Shown: positions 1-15,448 of the stretch, in pieces
Numbering within the stretch: the first letter of the stretch is position 1
How the letters are laid out: each line of letters starts with the position of its first letter
Source of the DNA: Cephalotus follicularis
Lineage: Eukaryota > Streptophyta > Magnoliopsida > Oxalidales > Cephalotaceae
Assembly: GCA_001972305.1 (NCBI GenBank)
Contig: BDDD01000046.1
Location: 707,247 to 771,246, forward strand
Length of the DNA stretch: 64,000 nucleotides
Direction of reading: 5' to 3'
Position numbers and translations under genes: made by a program
Notes under the pieces: model-generated
What the model saw: only the letters and a program-made list of their open reading frames with translations
Database searches by the model: none
What the model was told of the DNA's origin: nothing

Positions 1-211
1 GTGAGAATTCTCTCTTGTGAAAGGAATTGCTACCGCCATCCTTAAAAAATAAAACTACAATGATGACCAGATTAGATAGAAATCTTATTACTGGGTCTTT
101 TTCTGCATTATGTATTGATGTATTATGGTACACTTAAATGGTGTGTGAAAGTGTTTATATGAGTTATGGCCGAAGTTTCAACAACCGGTTGACAGTTTAT
201 TGCATTTGCAG

Positions 212-457
212 TTCATTGAAGTCGGAACCATGGTTTCCCCGACAGTTTATGCTCGACGTAGTCTATCTTATCTCATGAGTGACCTGCCACAGGAAGCCCT
301 CGATGATGCAATGCAAGCCCAAGCGATATCCCCTGTTTGGCATATTGCATCCTATTTACAAGCTGTCGCTCTTTTTGCATTGAAAAGGGAAAATGAGGCG
401 CAAGCAGCTCTCAAAGAGGGCTCTGTCTTAGAAAATAAAAGGAATGCGACATCTTGA
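212..457 (+). CDS. BSK: Brassinosteroid-signalling kinase (BSK), last exon only
   Basis: This is the final coding exon of a BSK-family receptor-like cytoplasmic kinase, which in plants sits at the plasma membrane and passes the brassinosteroid signal from the receptor kinase onward. What is visible is the C-terminal TPR-like part: [17 protein letters not shown], then [19 protein letters not shown], then [14 protein letters not shown], ending in KRNATS and a TGA stop. These strings are typical of the BSK C-terminus. The exon begins after the acceptor TTGCATTTGCAG at 211. The window opens with GTGAG, a plausible donor, so 1-211 is probably the whole last intron. The kinase domain and the N-terminal myristoylation site lie outside the window. 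Which BSK paralogue this is cannot be told from 81 residues, although BSK7/BSK8 types fit the neighbourhood. Confidence 0.9.
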   Translation, partial: FIEVGTMVSPTVYARRSLSYLMSDLPQEALDDAMQAQAISPVWHIASYLQAVALFALKRENEAQAALKEGSVLENKRNATS

Positions 458-1964
458 TAGTACAAGAATGAAGACAAACTAAAATTTTGTTATTGATTTT
501 CTTTTTTCCTGGAGATCAAGTACCCATTGGCAGACATGCTTCATTCCATGAGAGAGGGTAACCTCAAAGTGAATGGTAAAGTTTGAATGGGCACATATGT
601 CCTGATCTTCTGTGTGCATTATGGTTCATTGTCTTCTTGAAGCATTCTTTTGCAGCATTGTTGGAGTTGAGTTGGATTTGGTCAGTTTGCTGGGGGTATT
701 ACTGTAGTTCCATTTATTCATACAAATCTGCCCATGTTTTTATGTTTACTGGCCTTTTACCAATACAACACTAATGAAATAATTAAGATACTCCTTGGAC
801 AGTATATGTTTGTTGAGGGATTCAATTGATGTTTAAAGCTTTATTTGAAAGGTGGATAGAAATATGATGCTTGTAATTTATGTACAGTGCTATTGGTTAT
901 GTAGCTCCCTTAATCATGAGGAAAATGTTTGCTAGACTCCTATAGTGTGAAAGTTTGGTGCTTGGCTTTGTATTTGTGTGTTGAAACAATTACATCATAA
1001 ATGATGGCATCTGGAAGCATGTCTTACTTGCATATCTTCTATGCTTCGGCTTCGGCCTGAAAGACTTCCGCCTTTACTCAACCAACGTGGGAATTGTCTT
1101 ACCCCTGCAAAGATGACCTCCCAATCTTCCACCTTGCAGCTCTGGCTTTAGCAGAGCCATTCTGCAAAAAGAAGTTGAATCCTGCCATGTACTGGGACTC
1201 ATGAGAGCTGCAGAATCTGGAAGATGGACAACTAATCATCCAGGGGAGTTGTAAGCTTTCATCCAGAATCTGGAGTTTCTCATTTTCTATGCTCTATTGA
1301 TGTGTTTAGTGCCCCGTTGGTGTTTTATCTAATAGCTTGTGCTATTTTTCATTTAGGAAGACTGAAATTGGCCATTATAGTGTTGAGCCTTTTGTGAACA
1401 CCTTATTGGTGTAAGAAAACAAAAAGTTTGAAGGGAGAGCTCATACTTTGAGTAAACAAAAGCGTTTATATAATAAAGCAAAGCAACTTATGAACCTCGG
1501 TGATCGAGGAGTTAGTCTTCAAGGTCTCAAAAATGAGTCTTGGTTGTGTTAGCCCCATTGTAAAATTTAAGGTTTGAATTAATTTTTTTATTAATCCTTT
1601 GATGGATTCATTGTTTTTTTTTTATTATTAATTTTAAAAAGCACTGGTCCTTCACATAAAATGATATTCGGTTTATAAGACAGATAAGGAGCTCATTCAC
1701 ATTATTAGGTCATGAAATGTTGAGCAAGTAAAAATAGAACACAGATTCAATAAACATAATAATACACAACTTACACTCACATTTACATACACAAGCAAAA
1801 AATTCACAACATGAATACACCAAAGTCCCCCAAATAATTAAACATGGTCACCTTATTGTGCATCATCAAATCACTAAGCACATTCACAACCTCAACACTA
1901 TTTCTTGGCTATGAAGTTACACATATCCCAAAATTTTAAAAAATATGAATTGATTGATACCTTC
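458..1964. other. BSK 3' UTR and intergenic DNA up to the tubulin gene
   Basis: The first few hundred bases are T-rich and probably the BSK 3' UTR. From about 1,020 to 1,260 the composition is more balanced (pyrimidine-rich, with short open stretches), and a short stop-free stretch lies near 1,430-1,550, but no family was recognised in any frame. The remainder is AT-rich and includes the presumed tubulin 3' UTR just below 1,965. Confidence 0.4.
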
Positions 1965-4117
<2,153 letters not shown>

Positions 4118-4242
4118 CTTGGTTTTTGGATATTGATAATTTGATATTATAAAATTTGGGTAATGAATAAATTTTGAAACTTTTTGAGCCAACCCTCAAA
4201 AAGTTTTTATGAAGAGTGCAAGGATAAATGAAGTGTTGATGG

Positions 4243-4252
4243 CCTTATAAGG
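4243..4252 (-). promoter_or_regulatory. Possible TATA element of the beta-tubulin gene
   Basis: On the minus strand the palindrome CCTTATAAGG lies about 125 nt upstream of the tubulin ATG, a reasonable TATA distance for a short 5' UTR. There is no experimental support; another AT-rich element nearby could serve instead. Confidence 0.3.
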
Positions 4253-5519
4253 AGCAAGAGGGATATGATTCATTTTTATTTTTCTTGCTCTTTCTTTATT
4301 AAAAAAAGCTAAATTATAAACCAAGTCTAATTAATAAAATCATGTGTCTATGTCAGGAAGATGCCATGTCAAACTCCAACAAGAGTTGTGAGCTGGATAT
4401 GAAAGAAGACAACAAGATATGTATGCAAGTTGCATTGGCCTTATTCATGGCACAATTATCAACCCATCTGTTCATTAGGATACCTAAAATGACCATATCT
4501 TTATTGGTTTCCACCCTCCTTATGTTGTGTTTCTTAAGTTATCCAGGTGGTTCAAGGATTTGTGTTTTAAACATAAGAACTGTTTAGATAGCTTTAGTGA
4601 GAAAATTTGTTGGTTTTTTATTGAAAAACCATGACAGAAGATTAATTTTTTAAACTAAATTTATCATATTGATGTTTTATGATATAATTGTTATTTCATA
4701 TGAATATTTTTGTAAAAATGCTACTTATAGTAATCATTTTTAACAATAGTTAACAATAATTGAATTTTTATATGATATAAAATAAATTTTTATGTGTAAA
4801 AGTAACTACTGTTTTTATATACGATTGAATATAATTGTAGTTTGCAGTTAATAAGTTTATATTTTTTTAATTATGATTAAGGGCAAGGGCAATGATTATT
4901 ATGACAGAAAGAAATGGCATTTGCTTGATCAAAAGTATCTTAATTTATGAAAAATTTAGCACTGGGGTCATAGACAAAACAGTAATTCAAATATTCAAAT
5001 GTCAAGAGATAGATCCTCAAAGATTTTGGTGGCCAAAAGTATCTTAATTTATGAAAAATTTATCACTGGGGTCATAGTGTATACACAAAACTGTAATTCA
5101 ATTATTCAATGTCAAGAGATAGATCGTCAAAGATTTTTGTGGCCCACAATTACAGTTTACTGATTCGACAATTTACTTGTACATTGCAAGGAAGGGGCTA
5201 ATTTAGAAGATGACATTCATCCAGTACAGAGGAAATCTAATGCTTGGTTACTTTGGATATGACTCAAAGCAGTATAATAATCTTGGGTCAATAGATACAT
5301 ATAAAATAGATTGTTTTAGAAAAAGAAATTATATGCTCTCAGATAGAATATTGATCGAGTTTTAAGACGCATTTGAGTAAGGTTAATAAGATATTGATAA
5401 AATAGATATTTTTAAAAGTAAAGATTAAAAAAAAAAGGGATCAAACAATTCTTTTGTTAGTATTATTGTCTACATCATATGATCACATAGTTACCATACT
5501 AGTGTTTGTAAATGATACT
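4253..5519. other. Upstream tubulin flank and AT-rich intergenic DNA
   Basis: No coding family was recognised. The stretch holds the tubulin upstream region, a long AT-rich part, and the tandem duplication listed separately at 4,931-5,144. Confidence 0.5.
4931..5144. repeat. Two-copy tandem duplication of about 104-110 bp
   Basis: Copy one is 4931-5034 and copy two 5035-5144. Both start AAAAGTATCTTAATTTATG, share the CACTGGGGTCATAG core, and end in TCAAAGATTTT(G)GTGGC. The second copy has a few substitutions and a short insertion after GGGTCATAG. Confidence 0.9.
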
Positions 5520-5539
5520 CTTTCTTTGCTTGAGGTCGT

Positions 5540-6440
5540 TGATTCTTAACTGATGAATGAGACAATGAAAAAGTGCAGTAGCGATGTGTCATCAAGAGAG
5601 GATAGCGTATTGGTTACAATTAGTGGTGGTCGGAAAGATGGATCAAAGGAACGAGGTGATGAGTCTAACAGAGTCAGAGCGCACTTAAAGTCGAAGATTC
5701 GCAACAAAAACATAAGGTGTTTTGTGTGCGATAAGGAATTGTCCGCAGTTTAAAAACTTCCTAAAGGGGAAAAGAAAATCATCAGAAGCTGTAGTTATTG
5801 AGGCATCATCGAATGATGATGTGTATTTTGCTACATTTTCAAGTACGGTTAATTCAGATTGAATTCAAGATTCTAGTTGTACGTGCAGAGTGCAAGGTTG
5901 CTAGGATTGGATCGGTACAGATTCGAATGTTTGATGGAGTCGTGAGAACTGACTGATGTTCAACATGTGCCAGATCTAAAGAATAATATGATTTCACTGG
6001 ATACTCTAGATTTGAGAGAGTACAAGTTATTATTGAATATAGATGTATGAGAGTCACCAAATGAGGAATAGTGATACTACAGGATAGGATGATTGGAAAG
6101 CTGTACAGACTTGTAGGGACTGTTTAGATATGTTGAGGTTCTGTTAGATCCCAAGCAAGTGCTACAATTGCAGGACGAGGATATGAGATGGTTCATCCAT
6201 ATGTCGGATGTAGATCGAAGGAGAAACGAGTGATGTTTGTTTCTAATATTGAGTGTGTCATTGTTCTCTTTGATCGAGGTGGAGCCATATCGCAACATTG
6301 AGCTGGGACACCGCAGACGGGACGTGTACACCCTAGGTAGGAGTATGGAGTCATCACAGTTCATGCATGACAAACATACAGAGACAGCTAGCCAAATGAA
6401 TTCAAGTCAAGATGAAGATTGTTGAGTTTTATCTTGTATT
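5540..6440 (+). mobile_element. Decayed Ty1/copia retrotransposon fragment
   Basis: Pieces of a copia polyprotein can be read in shifting frames. There is a gag end with basic residues and IRCFVCDKE, the start of a CCHC knuckle. After it comes a protease-to-integrase linker (QHVPDLKNNMISLDTLDL, then a segment reading MIGKLYRLVGTV), and a short late-pol-like piece. The 3' end near 6,415-6,440 resembles a polypurine tract followed by an LTR start (AAGATGAAGATTGTTGAG). Stops and frameshifts are frequent, and most of integrase, RT and RNase H is missing, so the copy is internally deleted. A second PPT-like string (GGTGGGAGATAAGTGTTAG) at about 6,590-6,608 may mark the true edge. Confidence 0.65.
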
Positions 6441-6519
6441 TTATTTACTGGTTTATTATGTAATTGGGTCAGGTTGAGACTAATACATGTAATACTAAAT
6501 AGTTTAAGATTATGATTCA

Positions 6520-6521
<2 letters not shown>

Positions 6522-6575
<54 letters not shown>
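6522..6575. repeat. (TA)n-(GT)n microsatellite
   Basis: A run of about 20 TA units passes directly into about six GT units. Confidence 0.95.
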
Positions 6576-7927
6576 ATTGTAAACCTGACAGGTGGGAGAT
6601 AAGTGTTAGAATTATGATGATGATCTAATTTTTGACCGATAAAGAATAAAAGATCTTCTTATATGATTCACGTATATATATATGTTCTTATTTATAATTA
6701 TTTTTTACTATTATTCATATGTGATTTTTGTAGATCAATTCGTACAAAATTAAAGTTGACCGATATTTTCAACAATTAAGAACAAATAATCATAATTATG
6801 ACTAACAAAATTGGTTTTATAATCAAATTAGGTGCGTAAGTAAGACAAAAAGAGGGGTAGGAAAGATTGAATTATTGGAAGCATGAATCATGGGGGGCTC
6901 CCATCCGTCTGTCTCTTCTTAAATAAAGTGATATATCTGGCTGGTCCCTCTTTCCAGCCCTACACAAGCACTAGTTGGCTATTTGTTGGAACCCAATTTT
7001 AGGTGCCACCATAATATTTGAAAATATGAAAATTAATCATAAAATCATTGAACTTGTATAAAATCCACAGGAAACAGAAGGGAAAAGACTGTTTTGATTA
7101 ACAAAAGCTATATATTATGTGCTGAATTTTGCAAGTGCCTTAGAAGGTTGATTAAGAGGGAGAGATGCCATTAAAATGCTCCCAAAGATGTCTTGTTATA
7201 GAGTGAGTTATTTTCATGTCATTACAAAGAGTAAACATCCCATGTCACGGGGTTGTCACTGACGTGGTGACATTTTTCCATTCAAAGGATATACAAGATA
7301 GCTAATAGTAACAGTACTAGAATGTCCTTCATTCTAAACTACCACTATATTATGTCAGTACACAATCCCCCCAAAGCAACAAAATTGGAGTCATACACAT
7401 ACATAGATGCTCACATATACACACACAGGTGACAACTAGCTCCCTACTCACATGAATTCAGGTATCATATTTAAACACATAACAGATGCACCGGATTATA
7501 TATGTTACCCCATAAGAAGCTAACAACATGGTAGGGTATCTGTGATAGAACGAGATGCACATGACACATGTTGGCAGCCACATGGCAATGTAAGAGAGGT
7601 GAAAAGAACCCCTCATGTATTGCAAGTAATCAACTAACAAAAAACTATCCATCTTCCTCACCTAATGTGCAAGAAGTGCAATATTAACACCATAATTCTG
7701 ATAATTAACAACTATATAACTGAAAAAGAGATCGATCCAGTTATATCCAATAAGGTACATGAGAAGCATCATGCCAAAAATTACATTTTATTTTCGTGGG
7801 ACAACATAACTGGCTGCAGCTTTGAAATGAACAACTACAACCAAAATCAGACAGTGGTTTAAACACAAAAAAGAACACTACCGATGTGCCACAAGAATCT
7901 AGTTCATCCACAAGAATCTAGTTCATC
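6576..7927. other. Intergenic DNA and GSH1 3' UTR
   Basis: No coding homology was seen. The part next to 7,928 must contain the GSH1 3' UTR and polyadenylation region on the minus strand. The part near 6,600 may be a remnant LTR of the copia fragment. Confidence 0.45.
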
Positions 7928-10900
7928 TCAGTACAGTAGCTCCTCAAACACAGGATCTACAGATTGCCCCCATTTCCCGTTGTACAAATCCAAAAGCTTC
8001 TCAGCTGGTGTTACACCTGCCACATAAACATCAAATGATGAATCATCATTAAGGCTGACGGGAAATATACACTAAACGGGTTTACCAAGAAACATCTGCT
8101 CTTATCATGAGAGCATTGAAAACTATGCCTTATATTTCCTCCTCCTTGGCATGATATAAGTTCAAAACAACATTAGATATTAATTATATGAAGGTTTGAG
8201 AATTCCCTCTTACCGTTAAAAAAGATACTACTTTCAAGCAATGTTTCCAGTTACTATACTTTTGACCCAAAATATGGATAATATCTACCCATAAACACTC
8301 GTAACTAGGGAAAGATTGATCCTTGTCTGCACACACAACTTACCTTTTAATTGTTCTCTAGAAGTTAATTTTAAGGAATAGAAAGAGAAACAAAGTAAAG
8401 GAGTTCTGGAAAGTAAAGAAACTTCTGAAATTTAAGTTTATATGATGGACATATCCCACAACTTCCATCCAAATTGTCAAATACATATCCCACAGTTTAT
8501 ATGAACTTGCCCAGAATGTTTTACCATTGTGTTGGTCATTTGCTTTCTCCAATGTTCTAACTCTTCCACCAATATACTAGTGCCTCTACAGAAAAGGTAT
8601 ACAAGCCAGCATATATGCTGATTCTATTCTGATCCTATTCCACCTTTTTATCTACATGCGTAGGTGCACTCTAATAGTAATTTAAGAATAAATCAATTGT
8701 TAGGTGTTATAACTGCATCCATTGTTTGAAATAATATTGTTGTTTCCATTCATGGAGTCCAAGATGTTTCTAAGGAGAGTGATATATTTTAATGAATTGA
8801 AACTCACATAAAATAAGTGTCCGTACTCAGAAACGCGAAAACGGGCATTTTTTGCATAGCAGGTAAATAAAAAAACAACACAAGTCAGGGCATGCATATA
8901 CACATCATAAAGTCACAGAATTAGAAGCATGTACAGCACTAAGAGTAAACAAGGAATTGCACAAGACTGAACAAGGAACTTCACACATCCAGTGTGACCG
9001 ACACATATCTGGCTTAGCCATGTTTCACTTTTATTTTTTTCAGAAAATGAGTGACCCCAGACTCCTGGTCAGGGAGTTTGAGAACACAACCCTGAACCTC
9101 AATCAGTGAAAGCATATGCCATATCATAACTATAATAAGAGTAAAATCTAAGCTCTTAAATAATTACCTGTTCTAACCACCTCAGTCACCTCATTCAAGA
9201 ATCCTGATTCTTTATAGCCTCTTCTTTCCAACCCATCCTACAGAATATTAAGTTTATTAATTTGACGGAAAATGAAGATAAGAAAAGCAACAAAAATATA
9301 GCCAACTTACCTTCGACAACTTCACAACATCTTCCGCAACATGCCTCAGCAGTCCATCCCGAAAAGGGGTCTTCAGACCTGTAATTGGAACCTACCAACA
9401 GATGCTATAAATTAGAATTGCCACCTTGATCACTGTAGAAATGCAGCCAGGCTGTATTTCAATGATGATGTAGTATGAGTCATGTTGCAATTCTAACTAA
9501 AGATTATCAGTTATTAGGCTAAGAAATATGAAATACAGAGAAAAGCAGTATAAACAGCCAACAGGCACCCAATAAAAATTATGATTTGTGACCGGCTGAC
9601 CGCTACAATGATTAGCCCGTCAAATCCCACGTTATGAAATTTAATAAAGGGAAACAAATTAGCTGACTCAATTAACAATTCTTTAACTTGCCACAGTTCT
9701 AGGAAGAAACCACAATAGGTAGTCCTCTAAAAAATCTTTGAAATTAGCTCCCCAACATAGTGGCTTTATCTCCAGTAACCAAATACCACGAGTTGCGAAT
9801 ACCATCGCAGAAAGTATTAAAAGTGCAAATATCAAGCTTACAGCATGTTTCTTAACGACAAACAAAGTTATCAAACCATGCATCAATTTGACTACAGTGC
9901 ATGCATGTTCTATACTAAAATTTACACATGCGAGGGAAGAAACAAGAGAAAAAAAGGTGTATGCACTCATCACCCATTACAATAACATCATGCACCCATG
10001 TTACACATTTTTTAAAACACCATTTCTGAGGTGATTCAGGAAGTTGATCTGCTACGATGTGTTTCTTACCTTATTCCTCAACATTTGTCTCTCTTCTCTG
10101 GTCCAATCTGCTGTCATGTCTATAACACTTTGAAGTGAGATCTCATCATATAATAAACCCACCTTACATAAGAAAGAATATAAAAAATGAGCTTACTTTA
10201 CTGATATAAGGTAGTTAAAAAGAATATCTGCACAAGTGAGACAGAAAGATTCCGAGTAATTTATATAGGATGCCAAACTAAGCAAACTTGCAAGAACTCA
10301 AAGCTGTGTACAAAAGGAACTGGTTAAGAAAAATAACATAATAGTTCTTTTTCTCTTTCATATGTGTATTAAAATCAGAGGATGACTCATATATGAAGCA
10401 CCAAATTGCAGAACTATAGCTGTTACACAAGTCGGATGATTATGTAATTATTTATTTACTAATAATGTGGTAATTGTATCAACCTTCACATCTTACATGA
10501 AGTGTGCTTTCCAGGGCTATTCTTATTATGATATCGGTGGTCATTCCATCCAAGTTATTATTAGTTAATCATTCTCAATCAGAGTAACTGCATAAAAAGA
10601 TTAAAACAGTCAATTACCCAAAAAGCTGGCAAAGCACATAACCTTCTCCAAGGCCCTCCATCAGCACCCCTCATCTCCAAGTATCTCTTCAGCCTAACCT
10701 GAATGAAACAAATATACAGCTCAAATTCAGCATAATCATTTAAAAGTAGAAATTTCAGCAAATTCTCCATAAATGCAAGTAAGAAACCTCTGGAAATATT
10801 GTTGTCAAATGGTTCTCCCAATCATTTAGGGTTGGCAATTCACCCGGAAGACATGTAAGTTTTCCAGCCAAGAAGTCCTGAAATTTTACTGGTGTTATTC

Positions 10901-13900
10901 CCCCAACAACGAATCGTGTGAGACGGAATGGTATAGTGATGATCCTTTTATTGAAAAAAATCAATATGTGACAAAATAAGAGTGTTGGTATAAAGAAAAG
11001 CACAGCCCTAGAAGGAAGCCTTTAAATTACTAGACTATTAAGGATAGATGAAAACCCGGAATGACATCCCTGTACAGTCAATGTACTTCTGTTTCCGATA
11101 GACAAAATACATTGGAACGTCAAGAGCATATTCAACATACGGCTCAAACCTGCATTAAAAAAATTAATTAATATTTGTAACTTGGGTTACGGTGTATTTA
11201 AAAACAACGCTATTGTATATTTTTCAACAAATAATGCTAAAAGTAATATTAGGTTAACAACTTGTATATTGTTTAGCATGTAACACGACAAGCTTAAAAT
11301 GTTCTTAGAGAAGATGTTTTGTAAGTTCTCATGAAGTGGTCTGAGATAATACTGCCAGAGTCTTACAAAAAATTACAAGCTCTTAACCCCGTCAACACTA
11401 GCCTCTTTAATTAGACATATGCACTGACCACCACAGACAACATGACTATCACTACTTTGTATGATTCTGATTTTATGTGAATTTATGCCTAACTGAGTCT
11501 TGTATGAGTCCCGGTTGATCTAACCAATAATGGCCAGAAAAATGTTCTGAAAATAAACCATTGGCATTTCTATAGCAATCACAGTTGGAAGAAAAAGCAA
11601 AATTTGCCACAAGAAACAGCTTTTTGCCAATACCAATAAAAGCTTTAATGTTGAAATAAATATATTTTTTTTAACAACTAACGTTAAAAGCAATATTAGG
11701 GAAAGTGCCTAATATAGTTGTACAAAAAAAATCATAAGAAAATACTTTGATAAATAGCAGTGATCTTCAGTTCAATGATTTTGGCAAATAAAAGAACATT
11801 AGATTCACAGTTGGGAGATGGTCTCACATATACAACTTCTCCAAAGCCATTGGCAACATCCTTTATCTAGTATGTCAATATTCTGTTCTTCTTATAGATT
11901 TGAAGTTTCAAGTTGCAACAGAATACAACAGGAGACACTAAGACTATTATTCTTCAATCCTAAAAGAATAGCACTGAAATGACAGCTCAGGGAAAATTAT
12001 AGTTATCCATGCATTGTGTTGTCAGATGTCACATATGCTGCATTATTTATGATCATAATTGGTATCACAGCCCAACAAATCATAAGTTCAAAGAAAAAGG
12101 AAGAGAATTCTAGATGATTACTTCCAGCAATACAGACCAATGACCTTTGCCGTTAATTCCCTAACTAACCAAAAACTGAACTTACCCAAAGGAGTCATCA
12201 AAAACAAAGGGAAGCATGCCACTGCGATTGTTATCAGTATCAGTCCATATATGGCTGTCAAAGAAAAATAATCAACACAAGCCCATTGGAAATCTGTGGA
12301 CAAATATGAAAGACATCACTAAAAAAATGTAAAACCTTCTCTTGCTGAGATAACCATTCGGCTTTCCTTCTGTAAAAGGTGAATTAGCAAATAATGCAGT
12401 TGCTATCTGTTTCGATTACCAAATCAGTCAGCAACATGGAATCAGAGAAAATTCCAGTAAAGTGGAAAGTACTCTCACCGGCTGCAAAGCAAGACCAGCA
12501 CGGAATTTTCTGATCATGTCAGCTTCAGAACTAAAGTCCAGATTAACCTATTACAAATCAATTTCGTTACAGATTTGAAAGAGAAATATTTTCATTAAAA
12601 CAAAAAAAATGAAATATAAATTACTTAAATTAGCCAGTATCCAATATGTCTTGGAATGGTAGAACAGCAAAAGAAGTATCAATTCCTCTTACCTGAACAG
12701 TGCAAGTCCTAAACATCATATCAAGCCCAAGCGAGCCAACTTTAGGCATGTAATTTCTCATAATCTCATATCTTCCCTGAGCCAAATTAGTAGGTCAGCA
12801 TGCAATTAATCAAGAATTAAAAAGGCTAAATTGAAATATAGATTGAAAGAAATTAGCATCAATGATACGGCAAGTTCAAAGGGAACAAGCATAAAAGAAT
12901 AGGATTGATACGTTTGTGGCAAAAATTAATAAGGGTTAATCTAGGAGACATGTTTGCACTATCCACACAAGCCACCTCAACTATCTCTTTATTTTCTTAC
13001 AATTGACAACATTTGTGCATTTGAATTTGTTTTCCATACACTTTTACAAGAAAAGTGTAGTCTATAATACCTTTGGCATTACAGGTATGTCTTTGAGTCC
13101 CCACTTAGGCTGGAAGCCAATTCCTAAGAATCCAATTCCCATTTCCTCTGCTACAGCTTTCACCTGATATAGAGAAATATGATGAATAATTACAAGTATC
13201 AGTTATCTATTTTCGAGAAACTGAAAAGTTAAAGCAACCCCATTTAGGCATAGTCATTCACTTTGGGCATGACGATATTATGAAGATGGCAATGAGATTT
13301 AACAAATATGACACCAGTAACTGCTGCAGCACCTATGATAGTAATGATGTCAAGCATCCATTTCACTGATAGGATTGTAATTTAATCCGTCTTTCCTGTC
13401 CTTTCCACCATAAATTCAACATAATGAATTTACCAACCCTTGGACCAGAAATATTACAACTTAACAGATGATTCTAAAGAACAATACCTGTCTAATTTGA
13501 TCTACTATGAATGTGATAGTTTAACACTGCCAATAGTCCATGTTATGAGGCTCCGCCTCATTAAAGAAGAGACTAAAAGCAATAAGCACCTCTACAAATG
13601 ATGAGAAGAACTCAAGGATCAAAGATAAAGCTACACTACACTGTCTCTCCTCTTAAAGAACAAGTTTAATCAGCTTAACTCCTTGCATAAAGGCATCCAA
13701 ATATAAGAATCCAACTCCGCAAAAGGAACCATCCTAATCATTCATTACAAGTATGCCCATCAAAGCAGACTATCTACTATCTTTTCCTTAATAAGAAAAT
13801 AATATGTGCTCAATTTTTTTTTTCCATTTATGATTTGTTCCTTCATCATTTAATCAAAAAATAAAGATTTTCTTTTATTGCTTGTTAAAATGGAGCTTTA

Positions 13901-15448
13901 ATAAAGAAGGGATGATGTTATGCAAGGAGTTTGTCTGTAGCGTTAGTTTCTTTTTTATGCCAGTGTAATAAGTTGTAAAAACACCAAAGGAGTACCTGCA
14001 AAGATTTCTTTTCATTAAAAAACAACAACAAGAAGCAAACAAACAAACAAAAGCACAAAGAAACACACAAGACCCAAGAAGCAAAAGGTAGTAGTTGTTA
14101 AATGGATGCAGTTTGCAATATAATGCACCATTTCTAAAAGCACTTATCTTATGATATATTGAGCAAGAATGAAATGATGAAAATAAGTAATCCGATAGAC
14201 CCTCCATCAAATTCACTAACTATAGTAGACCACTAGGCTCTGGCCTAAATAGAAAGAAAATTTTTAGAAGAACTCCCACAACAAGCTTGCCTATTCATGC
14301 ATGTGTTACTGTATAATGACTAAACTGACCTGATAAAGGTGTGAATTAACCTCAGCACATGTTTGATGCAAAGTTTCAAGAGGTGCACCACTAAGCTCGA
14401 ATTGACCACCCGGCTCCAGCGATATGCTTTGCTTCCCCTGGCCCATTAAATAGAAAGAATTCTATAGAATTTATCAACAACAAAAATTCCTGATATTTAC
14501 TACAAGATGGGCATATATGAGAAAACAAGATTAGAAGGTTCTCTTTTCCTCAAGGCCAGCCTTAACATTCCAAAGAAAGTATATATAATGAATGAAATAC
14601 AAGTGACAATTATAAAGAGGACCATGCATCCAATTAGCGTCATCACACCAAAAAGAAGAGACGGAGCGGGGAGGGGGTGTAATAATGTAAGTATCAATTT
14701 ACCTGTTTGAGTCCTATAATGTTGTCACCTTCCATTATTTTATCCCACTCAAATCTCTCTGCAATACCATTCAGCAACTCTGCTATTTGTTCGTATTTCA
14801 TAGGCCGCAAGTTACCAAACTCAAACCCAAACTTCTCGTGTTCTGTACCTATTCTGCAAAAACCACATTTAAGTCGGCAAATCAACAATTTATATATATC
14901 ATTCGTTGTTACATCCATGTGGAATAGAAAGCCTGTAATGGACATACGATGAGATAGTCCTTGACAATGCTTGTCTACAGATTACCAGAACTGCATGAAA
15001 TAATGCTTGATCCATTACAAATTAAAATAACATAAAAATAGTTTTAGTGGCATCTTCAAGAAGATAGGCACATGGATCCTACTTTTATTCCAGTTCACAG
15101 AAAACTGTACCTCCACTTTTCCTTAGACTTGCATCCAGAGGCAAGGTATTTTACAAGATCCTCTTTTGTCAGGGGCTCTGTAGCAATCACAGCATCCTCT
15201 GTAGGAGGACTTGCGGCGACAATCACTTGATTCACTCTTTTCATTCCTCTCCCGACATTGTCTAAATTCAAACTCTGCACTGCCCTGGCAGAATTGGGTG
15301 ATAAAGAAGAGAAACTAACCATTTTTTCCTTCATTTTAGACCCCTCTGTTATATTTGATATGCCGAAAACCACACCATGTCCAGTCTTACCACATACTAT
15401 CTCGGTATGAACACAACGTGATGGACTCGCCTGTGAAATAAGTGCCAT
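7928..15448 (-). CDS. GSH1: Glutamate-cysteine ligase, chloroplastic (15 coding exons)
   Basis: This plastid enzyme joins glutamate and cysteine using ATP, the rate-limiting first step of glutathione synthesis. Exons are 15448-15111, 14853-14703, 14437-14330, 13163-13071, 12776-12693, 12547-12479, 12406-12336, 12254-12186, 11149-11056, 10877-10788, 10698-10618, 10162-10070, 9391-9311, 9237-9168 and 8016-7928. Together they give 1,581 nt, or 526 residues, against about 522 in Arabidopsis. Recognisable motifs are [82 protein letters not shown] and DPVFEELLY at the end. The first ~70 residues look like a transit peptide. The cysteine pairs used for redox control in plant enzymes are present, at about C190/C410 and C353/C368. 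All splice junctions are GT-AG and in phase, so the gene appears functional. Confidence 0.97.

Noticed and set aside
583-774. Open frame of 63 residues after the BSK stop
   Set aside because: Lies in the presumed 3' UTR, has no family pattern and a composition expected of T-rich non-coding DNA.
4342-4587. 81-residue open frame upstream of the tubulin gene
   Set aside because: No recognisable motif, no neighbouring exons, no sensible leader; likely chance.
9683-10034. Opposing ~96-residue open frames inside a GSH1 intron
   Set aside because: Both fall in the intron between exons 12 and 13 and are mirror frames of each other without protein features.
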